From: RBG-13-33-26 sp964430085
Lineage (GTDB): Archaea > Nanobdellota > Nanobdellia > Pacearchaeales > GW2011-AR1
Assembly: GCA_964430085.1 (NCBI GenBank)
Contig: CAYSES010000001.1
Location: 1-50,288 of the forward strand
Reading direction: 5' to 3'
Length of the DNA stretch: 50,288 nt
Under the pieces are notes generated by a model. That model did not search any database, was not told the DNA's origin, and saw nothing but the letters and a program-made list of their open reading frames with translations. The translations under genes and the position numbers were made by a program. Shown here in pieces: positions 40,915-49,516 of this stretch (its first letter is position 1; every line of letters starts with the position of its first letter).

Positions 40915-40950
40915 TTATTTCTTCTTTTTCTTCATCTTTTTTTTAACCAT
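40915..40950 (-). CDS. Candidate lysine-rich micropeptide (11 residues)
   Basis: ATG, then Val, five Lys and Met, Lys to a stop: MVKKKMKKKKK. A consensus Shine-Dalgarno (AGGAGGT at 40967-40961 on this strand) lies 10 bases upstream, one of the strongest in the window, and a TATA-like TTTAAATA lies further up. The 3' end forms GAAGAAA / TTTCTTC and runs into T-rich DNA. No other start is served by this site. It might be a tiny ribosome-associated basic peptide (eL41-like in spirit), a leader peptide or chance. Confidence 0.45.
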   Translation of the reverse strand: MVKKKMKKKKK

Positions 40951-41008
40951 AATCCTACACACCTCCTAATGATTTAATATTTAGAATGAATAAAGTATTT
41001 AAACTTTT

Positions 41009-41752
41009 TTACCACACTTTGTAAATTGCGGTTACATAAGCGCTTACTTCTCTGTCCGAGGGAGTTATTGATGTCACAGCTTCTTTAGCCATTACAGTAT
41101 CCTCTGCGCTTCCTGAAGAAGAATAAACTCTCCAAGGCATATAATTAAAAGAGTCTAATGAAACTGATACCAATCTTCCCAATCTTTTATCAAATCCCTG
41201 AGCTATAGATTCTGCTTTTATTCTTGCATCTTCTGCAGCAGTTTTTATTGCTTCTGATTTGTATTGCTGTTCTAATGTTTGGGAAAGTTCAAAATTTATA
41301 TAACTTATTCCTGCTCCTGCACTTGTCCCAGCGTCAATAACTTCTCCTGTTTTATCTTTTTCATCTGTTGAAAATTGTATGCTTAATGAGTGTATTGCTC
41401 TATATCCATCATTTTTCCCTGTTTTATAATTATAATCTGGATAAATGTTGTAATTTTCTGTTTTTATTTCGTCTTCAGTGAATCCTAATGTAACAATTGA
41501 ATCTTTTAACTTATTTACAATTAAAGAATTTTCATTGTCTGCTTGTTCTGAAGTTGTTGCAACAGTTTCTACATTAAAATAAACTGAAATTAAATCAGGA
41601 GTTACTTTTTCTACACCTTGCCCATTTACAGAGATTGTATTGGTCATAGAATTTGATTTAAGAATATAAAATCCCATAATTGCAAGGATTATTACCAAAC
41701 CAGAGATAATTAGTGTTATCTGAACAGATTTATTCATCTTCTTTTTTGGCAT
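41009..41752 (-). CDS. SIMPL-domain (DUF541) exported protein
   Basis: A 247-residue protein with an N-terminal membrane helix (about residues 10-30) and a SIMPL domain: ISVNGQGVEKVTPDLISVYFNVET, YNIYPDYNYKTGKNDGYRA, ISYINFELS and a late AAEDARIKAESIAQGFDKRLG. Bacterial relatives occur in the periplasm or bind signalling proteins. Function in archaea unknown. Start ATG follows an AT-rich spacer after topA on the same strand (30 bases). Confidence 0.92.
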   Translation of the reverse strand: MPKKKMNKSVQITLIISGLVIILAIMGFYILKSNSMTNTISVNGQGVEKVTPDLISVYFNVETVATTSEQADNENSLIVNKLKDSIVTLGFTEDEIKTENYNIYPDYNYKTGKNDGYRAIHSLSIQFSTDEKDKTGEVIDAGTSAGAGISYINFELSQTLEQQYKSEAIKTAAEDARIKAESIAQGFDKRLGRLVSVSLDSFNYMPWRVYSSSGSAEDTVMAKEAVTSITPSDREVSAYVTAIYKVW

Positions 41753-41782
41753 GTTTTATAGAAGAGCATTAGCTTTAAAAAA

Positions 41783-44080
41783 TTATTCTTTATTCATCAA
41801 ATCTTCTTTTTCTTTTCTCTCTCTATATTCTTCAAGTCTTTTTTTGTTTGATTCACATTCGGGATTAAAACAAAAGGTCCATGGGCGTTTTCCCTTGCTT
41901 AATCTCATTAGCATTGGAAATCCGCATGATTCGCAAATTTTGTCTGTTTTTTTGATAGCTCCGTTTGGAGGAAGGGAATATGTATTTTTACATTCTGGAT
42001 ATTTATTACAAGCGACAAAATTTCTCCGAGTTTTTCTAGAATATATTATTGAAAGAGTTCCTTTTTGGCATTTTGGGCAAATATTTAATTTATTGGCTTC
42101 TTTTTCTTCTTCCCATAACTTGGCTTCAGCAATTACAAGTTCTTTTCCAATTTTCTTTTTATTCTTTTCAAAATCCTTTGTTATATCTGTTATTGATGTT
42201 TTAGCTTCTTCAATAATCTTTTTTTCTTTTGCCTCAAAATTTTTCCTTGATTGAAGGATAGATTCCATTTCTTTTTCAAATTGTTTTGTAAGTTTTTCGT
42301 CAATTATTATTGGGGAATATTTTTCAAGAGTATCTATTAAAGAGATGCCTAAGGGAGTTGCTTCAATACTTCTTTCTTTTATGTAGCCTCTATTATATAG
42401 TGTTTCAATTATTGCTGCCCTTGTAGCCTTTGTGCCTAAATTTCTTTTTTCAAGTTCAGATACTATTGAAGCAGGAGAATATCTTTTTGGGGGCTGTGTT
42501 TCTTTTTCTTCTGTTCTTGAATTAATTATCTCCACTTCCCCGTTCATGTCTGGTAATTCTGTTTCTTTAATTTTGTAAGGATAAATATCTAGCCATGATC
42601 TTTTTCTTATTTCTGACCCTTTTGTATTAAACTTCAAATCATTTAGTTCTGCAGTTATCCTTTTATTGTCAATTATTGCATCTTCACAAAAAAGGCACAA
42701 AAATCTTTTTGCTATTAAATCATAAAGCTTCCTTTCATCTTCATTTATTACTCCACTTTCTCCTGTGGGATAAATTGATGGATGTGCAGGATCAGTTTTT
42801 TTGCCTTCTATCGGCTTTTCTCTTGTAATTAATTTCTTAACTCCGAATTGTTCTGCAAGTTTTTTTAAAATTTCTTTGTAATTAATGGAATCAGGAAGTT
42901 TTTGCGAAGATGTTCTTGGATAGGAAATCAATCCTGCTAGGTATAATGATTGTGCTATCTGAAGTGCCCTTGCAGGAGTTATTCCATACAGTCTATATGC
43001 TTCTGTTTGCAATGTTGTAAGATTAAATGGAGGATTTGGCGGGAGGAATTCTTCTTTTTTTGTTGTAGTAGCTACTGCAATTTTCCCAACAATCTCTTCG
43101 AACTTATTGAGATCTTTTTCATTGAAAATATCTTTATTGTATTTTAATTCAACTTTGTTTGAATCTTTTTCTATTGTTATAAAAACTTGCCAATATTTTT
43201 GAGATTTAAATTTCTGGATATTTCTTTCTTTTTGGACAACAAGGTTTAACGCAGGACCCTGAACACGACCGATTGACATAATCTTGAATCTGCCTGTTTC
43301 TTTTATAGCATTCATTAATGCCCTCGATAAATTAATCCCATAAAACCAGTCTAAATAATGTCTTGTTTCTCCTGCAATTGCCTGCCCCCAATTTATACTT
43401 GAATCTTTTTTTTCATAGGCATTATTCAATTCTATTGAAGTAAGTGTTGAAAATTTCATTCTATTTGCATCTTTTTGATTGCAAATAAATCTCATAACAT
43501 TTAATCCGATAACTTCTCCTTCAATATCATAATCTGTTGCAATTGTTATGCTCCCTGCATTTTTTGCAAAACTTAAAAGAGCATCATAATATCTTTTTGT
43601 GAAGTTTGCTTTTTTTTCAAAATAATTTGGCACCCATACAATATCAAAAACAGGGAAATCTGACCCTTTTTGCTTTTGTGTCAATGTAAACAAATGTCCT
43701 ACGGCACATGCAACGATTATTTCTTTTCCATCCCTGTTTACTTCATAATAAGGAACCCCATGAAGGTTTTTTTTGTTTGATTTTCCTAATGCTGCTGAAA
43801 TTTTTAGGGCAGCCTGAGGTTTTTCTGTAATGATCAATTCATAACCATCTTTTTTCAAATTAATTTTTTGAGGTTTATACTCTTTTATTTTTTTGACTGT
43901 CTTTTTCCTTCTTTTTATTGTTTTTTTCTTTTTAGAGACCTTTTTCTTGTTGTTAATAATCTCTGCTAGTTCTGGTGATTTTTGAGGTTTTTCTATTGCA
44001 TATTTTAAATCAGTTTTATCAACAGGGAAATATTCTTCTGCTATTTTCGTTTCTCTTGATTTTGTTTTTCTTTTACGCAT
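41783..44080 (-). CDS. topA: DNA topoisomerase I (type IA)
   Basis: A 765-residue type IA enzyme relaxing negative supercoils. After a Lys-rich N-terminal extension (about 90 residues, KKKVSKKKKTIKRRKKT) the Toprim domain begins with ELIITEKPQAALKISAALG and DYDIEGE (about 180). The catalytic Tyr is residue 387 in LISYPRTSSQ; GYGI-like YGINLSRALM and GRVQGPALNLV are also present. The C-terminus has two zinc modules, CPKCQKGTL...CNKYPEC and CESCGFPM...CFNPEC. The basic extension is unusual and could add DNA binding. Confidence 0.97.
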   Translation of the reverse strand: MRKRKTKSRETKIAEEYFPVDKTDLKYAIEKPQKSPELAEIINNKKKVSKKKKTIKRRKKTVKKIKEYKPQKINLKKDGYELIITEKPQAALKISAALGKSNKKNLHGVPYYEVNRDGKEIIVACAVGHLFTLTQKQKGSDFPVFDIVWVPNYFEKKANFTKRYYDALLSFAKNAGSITIATDYDIEGEVIGLNVMRFICNQKDANRMKFSTLTSIELNNAYEKKDSSINWGQAIAGETRHYLDWFYGINLSRALMNAIKETGRFKIMSIGRVQGPALNLVVQKERNIQKFKSQKYWQVFITIEKDSNKVELKYNKDIFNEKDLNKFEEIVGKIAVATTTKKEEFLPPNPPFNLTTLQTEAYRLYGITPARALQIAQSLYLAGLISYPRTSSQKLPDSINYKEILKKLAEQFGVKKLITREKPIEGKKTDPAHPSIYPTGESGVINEDERKLYDLIAKRFLCLFCEDAIIDNKRITAELNDLKFNTKGSEIRKRSWLDIYPYKIKETELPDMNGEVEIINSRTEEKETQPPKRYSPASIVSELEKRNLGTKATRAAIIETLYNRGYIKERSIEATPLGISLIDTLEKYSPIIIDEKLTKQFEKEMESILQSRKNFEAKEKKIIEEAKTSITDITKDFEKNKKKIGKELVIAEAKLWEEEKEANKLNICPKCQKGTLSIIYSRKTRRNFVACNKYPECKNTYSLPPNGAIKKTDKICESCGFPMLMRLSKGKRPWTFCFNPECESNKKRLEEYRERKEKEDLMNKE

Positions 44081-44172
44081 TTTTTAAAGTATAATAAGAG
44101 GTTTTTATATTTTAACTATCTCATATACTCCCATACAACAATCCTTATAAAATTCTTTTCTTGCTAATTAAT

Positions 44173-44496
44173 ATGGAAATATCTATACGACTTTGTTCAA
44201 ATCTTGATGAAAAAGATAAAAATAATCTTATTAGCAAATTAAAAGATGCCGGATTTGAATTTGACCCCTTTAAAGGAAAAGTTACTTATCGCAACATTGT
44301 GCAAAAGAAAGTTACTAAATTTGAAGATTCTTCTTTTGGACACGTGAATATCAAAGGGCCCTTAGGGAAAAAATATCCCCCAATTGCCTATATCGGTAAA
44401 GAAAATAATGAGTATTACTTAGATAGAATAAATTGGAACGTAGGATTTCCTAAGAATTATGAGTCTAATTTAAAAGAGATTTGTAGGTCTTTCTAA
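44173..44496 (+). CDS. Hypothetical protein
   Basis: A 107-residue soluble protein. The ATG is taken rather than an in-frame TTG 12 bases upstream because a TATA-like ATAAAATTC lies about 25 bases before it. A late YPPIAYIGKENNEYYLDRINW looks like a beta hairpin. No known family. Divergent from topA. Confidence 0.55.
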   Translation: MEISIRLCSNLDEKDKNNLISKLKDAGFEFDPFKGKVTYRNIVQKKVTKFEDSSFGHVNIKGPLGKKYPPIAYIGKENNEYYLDRINWNVGFPKNYESNLKEICRSF

Positions 44497-44610
44497 TATT
44501 TTATATAAATCCTTTAAATTAAGAAAAACTTTTGTAGTTATAGAGAATAATTTGGAGAATTGAAAAGATTATTCGACTGAATATGGGTACAACTCAAGAT
44601 TAGATCTATA

Positions 44611-45222
44611 TTAAATCTCAAAAATTTTTTCTTTTCTAGAAACATTAATAACTCTTGTTTTTCCTATTTTTTCTTCCATTCCCCCCGCTTCATGAATATG
44701 TGCGGTGATCAATACCTTAGGATGAAATTCGTTTATGGCTTTCCTTACTGCCTTGCTTCCTGGAAATCCTGAGAATTCTGCCTTGCTTCCTCTTGGATGC
44801 ATATGTGTTACCATTATTTGTTTACTGGAATCTTTAATGCTTTCATGTCCTTTTTTTAACAAAGAGAATATTTCTGAATCTTTAATCTGATTTATTCCTA
44901 TATCCGCAGCTCCTGCGCCGAAGATTCCAAGATTATCTTTCTTGAAAGAATAACCATGAATATTTTTTGTGTTGGGATACATTTCTGCGAGAAAATCTAC
45001 AGTTGCTATTGATTCGTGGTTTCCTGGGATAATCAATACCTGCTTTTTAGCTTTTACAAACGGGCCTATTATGTTTTTTATTGAACTTTCAAAGAGTGTT
45101 AAATCCCCTGCTAAGATTACTAAATCCACATTTTCTTTTTTGGCTTTTTCGGCCAGCCTTTTTACTAATCCAGTATCCCCATGAATATCCCCCACAGCTA
45201 AGATTTTTGTTTTTTTATCCAT
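44611..45222 (-). CDS. Calcineurin-like metallophosphoesterase
   Basis: A 203-residue phosphoesterase with GDIHGD (about residues 12-17), LAGDL (about 38-42), PGNHES (about 65-70), a late THMHPRGS (about 138-145) and TAHIHE (about 174-179). These are the five metal-binding motifs of the fold. Substrate unknown. It is divergent from the winged-helix regulator gene with a 129-base spacer holding an inverted repeat, so joint regulation is possible. The 114-base spacer on its other side shows nothing. Confidence 0.93.
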   Translation of the reverse strand: MDKKTKILAVGDIHGDTGLVKRLAEKAKKENVDLVILAGDLTLFESSIKNIIGPFVKAKKQVLIIPGNHESIATVDFLAEMYPNTKNIHGYSFKKDNLGIFGAGAADIGINQIKDSEIFSLLKKGHESIKDSSKQIMVTHMHPRGSKAEFSGFPGSKAVRKAINEFHPKVLITAHIHEAGGMEEKIGKTRVINVSRKEKIFEI

Positions 45223-45255
45223 AACTTTTGTTAGGTGTAATTATTAATAAACTTT

Positions 45256-45298
45256 AGTATAGCTTTTCTAAAGGTTATTTTCGATATAGCTATACTAC
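45256..45298. promoter_or_regulatory. Inverted repeat, candidate operator
   Basis: TAGTATAGCT (45256-45265) and AGCTATACTA (45289-45298) form a perfect 10-base inverted repeat with a 23-base gap. The right arm is part of the palindrome TATAGCTATA (45286-45295). It lies between a phosphoesterase and a winged-helix regulator gene transcribed in opposite directions, a usual place for a regulator's own site. Confidence 0.55.
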
Positions 45299-45351
45299 AA
45301 AAGATTTAAAAGCACACTACTATCTGAATATATACATTAAAAATACATAAA

Positions 45352-45618
45352 ATGAAAGACAACTTTGACCTCTTTTTCAGGAGAAAGCCTGCTTTAATGC
45401 TGGTTTCTTTGAAAAAGAACACAAGGATGAGATACGGTAGTATTTTAGCTAAGGAAGTAGATTGTACTTACAGCCATGCTGTAAAAATCTTACAAACTTT
45501 GGAAGATCTTAAGTTAGTTGCTTTTGAAAAAAAGGGGCGAATAAAGGTGATACAACTAACTAAAAAAGGCAGAGAAGTTGCTGATGCGATAGAGAATATC
45601 CAGCGGCTTATTAAATAA
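45352..45618 (+). CDS. Winged-helix transcriptional regulator
   Basis: An 88-residue DNA-binding protein. MRYGSILAKEVDCTYSHAVKILQTLEDLKLVAFEKKGRIKVIQLTKKGREVADAIE has the HTH (about residues 22-50) and wing of MarR/ArsR-like regulators. The recognition helix reads YSHAVKILQTLEDLKL. A TATA-like AAAAATACATAA lies just upstream of the ATG, and the inverted repeat described above lies 54 bases further. Target unknown; autoregulation is a reasonable guess. Confidence 0.85.
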   Translation: MKDNFDLFFRRKPALMLVSLKKNTRMRYGSILAKEVDCTYSHAVKILQTLEDLKLVAFEKKGRIKVIQLTKKGREVADAIENIQRLIK

Positions 45619-45664
45619 TTCTGATACTACGCCCCCGATTTTTATCGGTTTTGATTAATTGGGA

Positions 45665-47218
45665 TTATCTTTTCTTTTTTTCTTTTAATTTGTACTTTAT
45701 CATAACTACCCAGAAAATTATTATAAGAACTGCTATGATTCCAAGTACTAATCCCACAATAAGTGCTAAGTTTGGTTTCCCGCAATCTTCTTTACAATTA
45801 GAAGCAGTTTCATCTCCTTCACATATCCCGTCTCCACAAATATAGCCTGCTTCAATTTCTTCACAATCACTTGGGCAGGTTTGATAATCTTCATGTATTC
45901 CTTCATCATTTAGTTCTTGGCAGATATAATCCCCGCAATAAGTATCTGGGGCCTCAACTATTTCCCCGCCATCATCAAAATCATCTTCTTCTGTTTCATT
46001 TGTTACATTTTCATGCGGATAAATTTTATTTATTAGTGAAATATTTGTGGCATTCAACTGATAAAGAAAACCAAAGTCATTTACAATATATACATACCCA
46101 TTTGCTACTGCGGGGGTTGACCGTATTGAGTACCCTTTTTGAAGAGTTTTATTTGCGTATACTTTTGATACGTCTGATGCATCTAACTGATAAAATGTTC
46201 CATCATAATCCCCAATATAAACATAATCGTCTGTAACTGTTGGGGATGATACAACATCTCCTGACATTTTATAAGATGCGATTATTTTTGATACATTGTT
46301 TTCATCTAATTGTAAAACGCTGTCACTTGAACCACAAGTCCCAATATATACATAACCATTTGCTATCGCAGGAGAAGAACCACATGTTGGAATCGCTAAT
46401 TTATTTATTATTTGAGAAACATCACTTGCATTTAACTGATAAATATTATTCCCCCCACTGTAAACATAACCATTTGCTACTGCAGGAGAATCAAGGTAGG
46501 TCTGTCCGCTTGTTTCAAAAGAAATTTTTTGTGAAACATTATTTGCATTAAACATATGCATAACTCCAGAATTTCCCGAGTATACATAACCATCTGCAAC
46601 GGCAGGAAAATCTTTTCCAAAACCATCATTAATACTGTAACTTGCTATTTCCTGTGAAACGTCTGATGCATCTAACTGATAAAAAATTCCCGATATAGCC
46701 GTGTTAAATCCAACATACAAATATCCCCCACTTATTATTGGGGATCCTATTGAAGCACTGCTTCCTGAAGGTGTAGTGTAGGTTGCGATTGTTTGTGAAA
46801 GATCGCTTGCATTAATTTGGTATATCACTCCTTTTGAAGAAATTATTTTTGTTAAATATAGATAATCCCCGGCTATCACAGGACCAAATCCTTGGGGCGG
46901 GTTATTTTCATGATATATTAATTGTGAAACGTTTGAAGCATTCAGTTGATAAATCCCACATCCAGTACTTATGTAAACATATCCATTCACAACTATTGGC
47001 TGTGTTAAAACTTCGCCGCATAGAGGATATGTTGCATTATTTAATTCAGGTATTATAAAAAAAGGTTTTCCATCATAAGCAGCATGGTTCAAAGTTCTTC
47101 CGAACATTAACCATTCATTTGTTGAAGAAGAATCAGAACTCGGAGATACAATTCCCGAAAAAAAGAAAATTGTTAATATTAAACATAATCCCGCAAGTAT
47201 CAACCCCTCTTTTTTCAT
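45665..47218 (-). CDS. PQQ-like beta-propeller surface protein
   Basis: A 517-residue membrane protein with an N-terminal membrane segment (about residues 5-25), about eight propeller repeats with the pattern SPAVANGYVYIG...YQLNASDVSQ, and a C-terminal Cys module CGDGICEGDETASNCKEDC, then a membrane helix and a Lys-rich tail. The many N-x-S/T in the repeats suggest glycosylation (NASDVSQ occurs often). Probably a cell-surface protein; it has no catalytic motif. The two end-on Cys motifs (CGDYICQELNDEG and CGDGICEGDE) are duplicates. Convergent with the winged-helix gene (46 bases). Confidence 0.88.
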   Translation of the reverse strand: MKKEGLILAGLCLILTIFFFSGIVSPSSDSSSTNEWLMFGRTLNHAAYDGKPFFIIPELNNATYPLCGEVLTQPIVVNGYVYISTGCGIYQLNASNVSQLIYHENNPPQGFGPVIAGDYLYLTKIISSKGVIYQINASDLSQTIATYTTPSGSSASIGSPIISGGYLYVGFNTAISGIFYQLDASDVSQEIASYSINDGFGKDFPAVADGYVYSGNSGVMHMFNANNVSQKISFETSGQTYLDSPAVANGYVYSGGNNIYQLNASDVSQIINKLAIPTCGSSPAIANGYVYIGTCGSSDSVLQLDENNVSKIIASYKMSGDVVSSPTVTDDYVYIGDYDGTFYQLDASDVSKVYANKTLQKGYSIRSTPAVANGYVYIVNDFGFLYQLNATNISLINKIYPHENVTNETEEDDFDDGGEIVEAPDTYCGDYICQELNDEGIHEDYQTCPSDCEEIEAGYICGDGICEGDETASNCKEDCGKPNLALIVGLVLGIIAVLIIIFWVVMIKYKLKEKKKR

Positions 47219-47327
47219 CTTGTTCTTATTAGTTATTATTTATTTATAAATATTTATTTAATCATAAATTTTAAATATTCTTTTTGTTTTATTATCCAAG
47301 GAAGGAATAAAATTTTTTTATATAAAA

Positions 47328-47525
47328 ATGGTACTACAATTCAAATTAAAAGGTGACACTAGGTGGAAAAAATATCCTGGAAAAGATAAACTAGAAAAAC
47401 CTGTTTCTGCATATGATTTCAGATTGTTAAATGAGGCTCAGACTAAGGTTCTTGTTCCTAAGTCAAGCTACGAAAAAGTCATGAAACGTTTTAGACAAAT
47501 AGAGTTTTTTAAACACAGAAGATAA
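47328..47525 (+). CDS. Hypothetical small basic protein
   Basis: A 65-residue, Lys/Arg-rich soluble protein. Starts MVLQFKLKGDTRWKKYPGKDK, ends KRFRQIEFFKHRR. No family recognised; basic charge suggests nucleic-acid or ribosome contact, inference only. A TATA-like TTTTTTTATATAA precedes the ATG by about 10-20 bases. Convergent with the next gene, 2 bases apart. Confidence 0.55.
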   Translation: MVLQFKLKGDTRWKKYPGKDKLEKPVSAYDFRLLNEAQTKVLVPKSSYEKVMKRFRQIEFFKHRR

Positions 47526-47527
47526 AT

Positions 47528-47944
47528 TTACCTTCTTCTCTTTCTTGGTTTCTTATGAGAAGTTCTTTTTTTCTTAGATGTTTTTCTTCTAGCTGTTTTC
47601 TTTTTTGTTGTCTTTCTCTTTGTTGTTCCCCTTTTTTTCATAGGTCTTTTTTTAACAGCTTTTTTCTTCATATTCATCCTTTTCTTTTCACTTCTCTTCC
47701 ATGCAATAACAGCAGCCTTTGATACTCTGCTTAATCTTCCGATTACAGACCTTCTTATATCTACTGCTTTTACAACTCTCTTTTTCTTCATTGCGTCAAC
47801 AACAGACTTAGAGATTTCTTTTGTCAACTTATCTCTCTTTGCTTTTGCAACTTTCGCATTACGAAGTGCTCCTGCTATTGACTTGGTTACTTTAGAAGGC
47901 ATAAAACTTTGTCGTCTTCCGCCTCTTTTTACTACAGTTGTCAT
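47528..47944 (-). CDS. ATP-cone-like domain with a histone-H1-like basic tail
   Basis: A 138-residue protein. The first 85 residues, VVKRGGRRQSFMPSKVTKSIAGAL, then VKAVDIRRSVIGRLSRVSKAAVIAWKR, resemble an ATP-cone (as in ribonucleotide reductase and NrdR). The last 50 residues are almost all Lys, Arg and Thr (KKRPMKKRGTTKRKTTKK). Such tails bind DNA or RNA without sequence preference. The start is the ATG after a TATA-like ATATTTTTTAATATAT; a longer in-frame reading enters the tRNA-Lys gene and is spurious. No reductase gene is here. Confidence 0.75.
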   Translation of the reverse strand: MTTVVKRGGRRQSFMPSKVTKSIAGALRNAKVAKAKRDKLTKEISKSVVDAMKKKRVVKAVDIRRSVIGRLSRVSKAAVIAWKRSEKKRMNMKKKAVKKRPMKKRGTTKRKTTKKKTARRKTSKKKRTSHKKPRKRRR

Positions 47945-48004
47945 ATTACAAAATATATTTTTTAATATATAAATTTTTTGGAAATAATGTTTTTTAAAAA
48001 TTAG

Positions 48005-48079
48005 TGGCCCTGGAGGGATTTGAACCCCCGACACCCGGATTAAGAGTCCGGTGCTCTAACCAAGCTGAGCTACAGAGCC
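48005..48079 (-). tRNA. tRNA-Lys (CTT)
   Basis: A 75-nt tRNA. Acceptor GGCTCTG/CAGGGCC (one U-G pair), D stem GCTC/GAGC, anticodon stem CCGGA/TCCGG with loop CTCTTAA, T arm GGGGG-TTCAAAT-CCCTC (one G-U pair) and discriminator A73. Anticodon CTT. CCA not encoded, no intron. Confidence 0.95.
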
Positions 48080-48215
48080 TTAATTAATTACTAGAATTAG
48101 AGATTAAAAAGTTTATCTATAATATTTATTTTTGATTTTTTGAGAAAAATTAATTTAACTCGGAGATATTTCCTAAAATATAAATGCTTATAAAATAAAA
48201 AAAGATTCTAATTTA

Positions 48216-48728
48216 ATGAGTCTTGAAGATCTTAAAAAAGAATATGAAATTAAATGCAATTTTTGCGATGCTCTTCTACTTCAGTTCAAAAAACCAATAA
48301 GATATGATTTGACTATTCCTAATGGCTATCATATTTACAACCTTTTTGTTGTTGCAGATAAAATCATGAAGGGAGGACGAATAAACAAAAAAGGGATATA
48401 TCTCATGCAGCATGATTTTGAGTATATTTCTGAAAAATCTTTTCCTCACCTTTCTAAAAAGGTGTCCAAGGGGCTAATTGATGTATTAAGAGATTCCAGA
48501 AGAGAAACTTCTTTTTTACAAGACTATATGGAAAGAAGGAAGGATATTTTCGGCAGAGACTGGTTTTTTGGATATGGGGATTTGTTCAGATTTCGCGATG
48601 GAGAAAGAGAAAAAGCAGAATTAAGAGTAAGTAATACTTTCAGCAAAGAAGAACTAGCAGAATTCAACAAAATTGGCGAAATCATCCAGCCCTATATTAA
48701 ATATGTTCATTCTACAACCAAAGATTAA
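48216..48728 (+). CDS. Hypothetical protein
   Basis: A 170-residue soluble protein. CNFCDALLL near residue 14 is a possible metal pair; the centre is aromatic (RDWFFGYGDLFRFRDGERE) and the last 40 residues are helical. No family recognised. A TATA-like AAATGCTTATAAAAT lies about 25-30 bases upstream. Downstream, 48729-48892 holds no gene I can support. Confidence 0.6.
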   Translation: MSLEDLKKEYEIKCNFCDALLLQFKKPIRYDLTIPNGYHIYNLFVVADKIMKGGRINKKGIYLMQHDFEYISEKSFPHLSKKVSKGLIDVLRDSRRETSFLQDYMERRKDIFGRDWFFGYGDLFRFRDGEREKAELRVSNTFSKEELAEFNKIGEIIQPYIKYVHSTTKD

Positions 48729-48892
48729 CTCTTAACATATAAATTCTTATAAAGTTTCTGGATGATGCTTTTAATGTTCTTATAAGAAACTATGTCCCAA
48801 GAATTAGATTTATATTATTTATATATACTCTCAGTCACTTCTGCCTTATACCCCGCCAAGTAAAAATTTGAATTAGAGAATATATAAAGACA

Positions 48893-49516
48893 TTAAATAA
48901 TCTTTTTTAAGATATAACAATAAAAATAAGATTTTTCTTTTTTGCCTTTTATCTGTTTGTAATATCCAAAGATCTGTTTAAATTTTATAATCTTTAATTT
49001 TGCTTTATCAAAAATTTTTCTGATTTCTTCTTTAGAATAGCTATGTCGATGAAGTTTCTCTCTTAAGAATGAACCTTTTGGATATTTCTTTGGAACAGTC
49101 AGAAGAAAAATTCCATCATTTTTCATTTTCTTTTTAATTTCTGTAAATAAATTAAAGGGTCTGGAAACGAATTCCATTGCTCCTGTAAGAGTTACAATAT
49201 CAAAATAATTATCTTTAACTTTTAATGGTCTTTCAATATTCTGACGGATTAGTTTTTTGTAAGGATATTTTTGGGCTTGATTTAACATTTGTTGTGAAAT
49301 ATCAATTCCAATAATTTCGAAATTTTTTTTGAAAAATTCAATAGAACTTAATCCAGTTCCACAAGCCAAATCTAAAACTTGAGCTTTTTTCTTGTGATAA
49401 ATTTCTAGCCCCAATTTTGCAAGTTTTGAAAAAGCTCGGTAGCTATCTCCAATAGCAAGTTTATCATAATCCTTAGCTATTTTATTGTAACCTTTTATTA
49501 TTTCTGAAATATCCAT
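48893..49516 (-). CDS. Class I SAM-dependent methyltransferase
   Basis: A 207-residue Rossmann-fold methyltransferase. Motif I VLDLACGTGLSS (about residues 44-55), then IIGIDISQQML (about 68-78), DNYFDIVTLTGAMEFV (about 102-117) and KKMKNDGIFLLTVPK (about 130-144). The C-terminus is Lys-rich. Substrate unknown; similar proteins methylate small molecules, quinones or RNA. It overlaps the membrane protein gene by 35 bases, so translation may be coupled. Confidence 0.92.
   Translation of the reverse strand: MDISEIIKGYNKIAKDYDKLAIGDSYRAFSKLAKLGLEIYHKKKAQVLDLACGTGLSSIEFFKKNFEIIGIDISQQMLNQAQKYPYKKLIRQNIERPLKVKDNYFDIVTLTGAMEFVSRPFNLFTEIKKKMKNDGIFLLTVPKKYPKGSFLREKLHRHSYSKEEIRKIFDKAKLKIIKFKQIFGYYKQIKGKKEKSYFYCYILKKII

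Noticed and set aside
41751..42254. Plus-strand 167-residue frame at the topA 3' end
   Set aside because: Shadow of the conserved topA zinc domains on the other strand.
47945..48034. Upstream extension of the ATP-cone protein (starting MSGVQIPPGPL)
   Set aside because: This frame is the translation of tRNA-Lys and its flank, a well-known artefact.
48729..48892. Possible C/D-box RNA (ATGATG-like box) between genes
   Set aside because: No convincing paired C and D boxes with a guide; the motif is too short to support.
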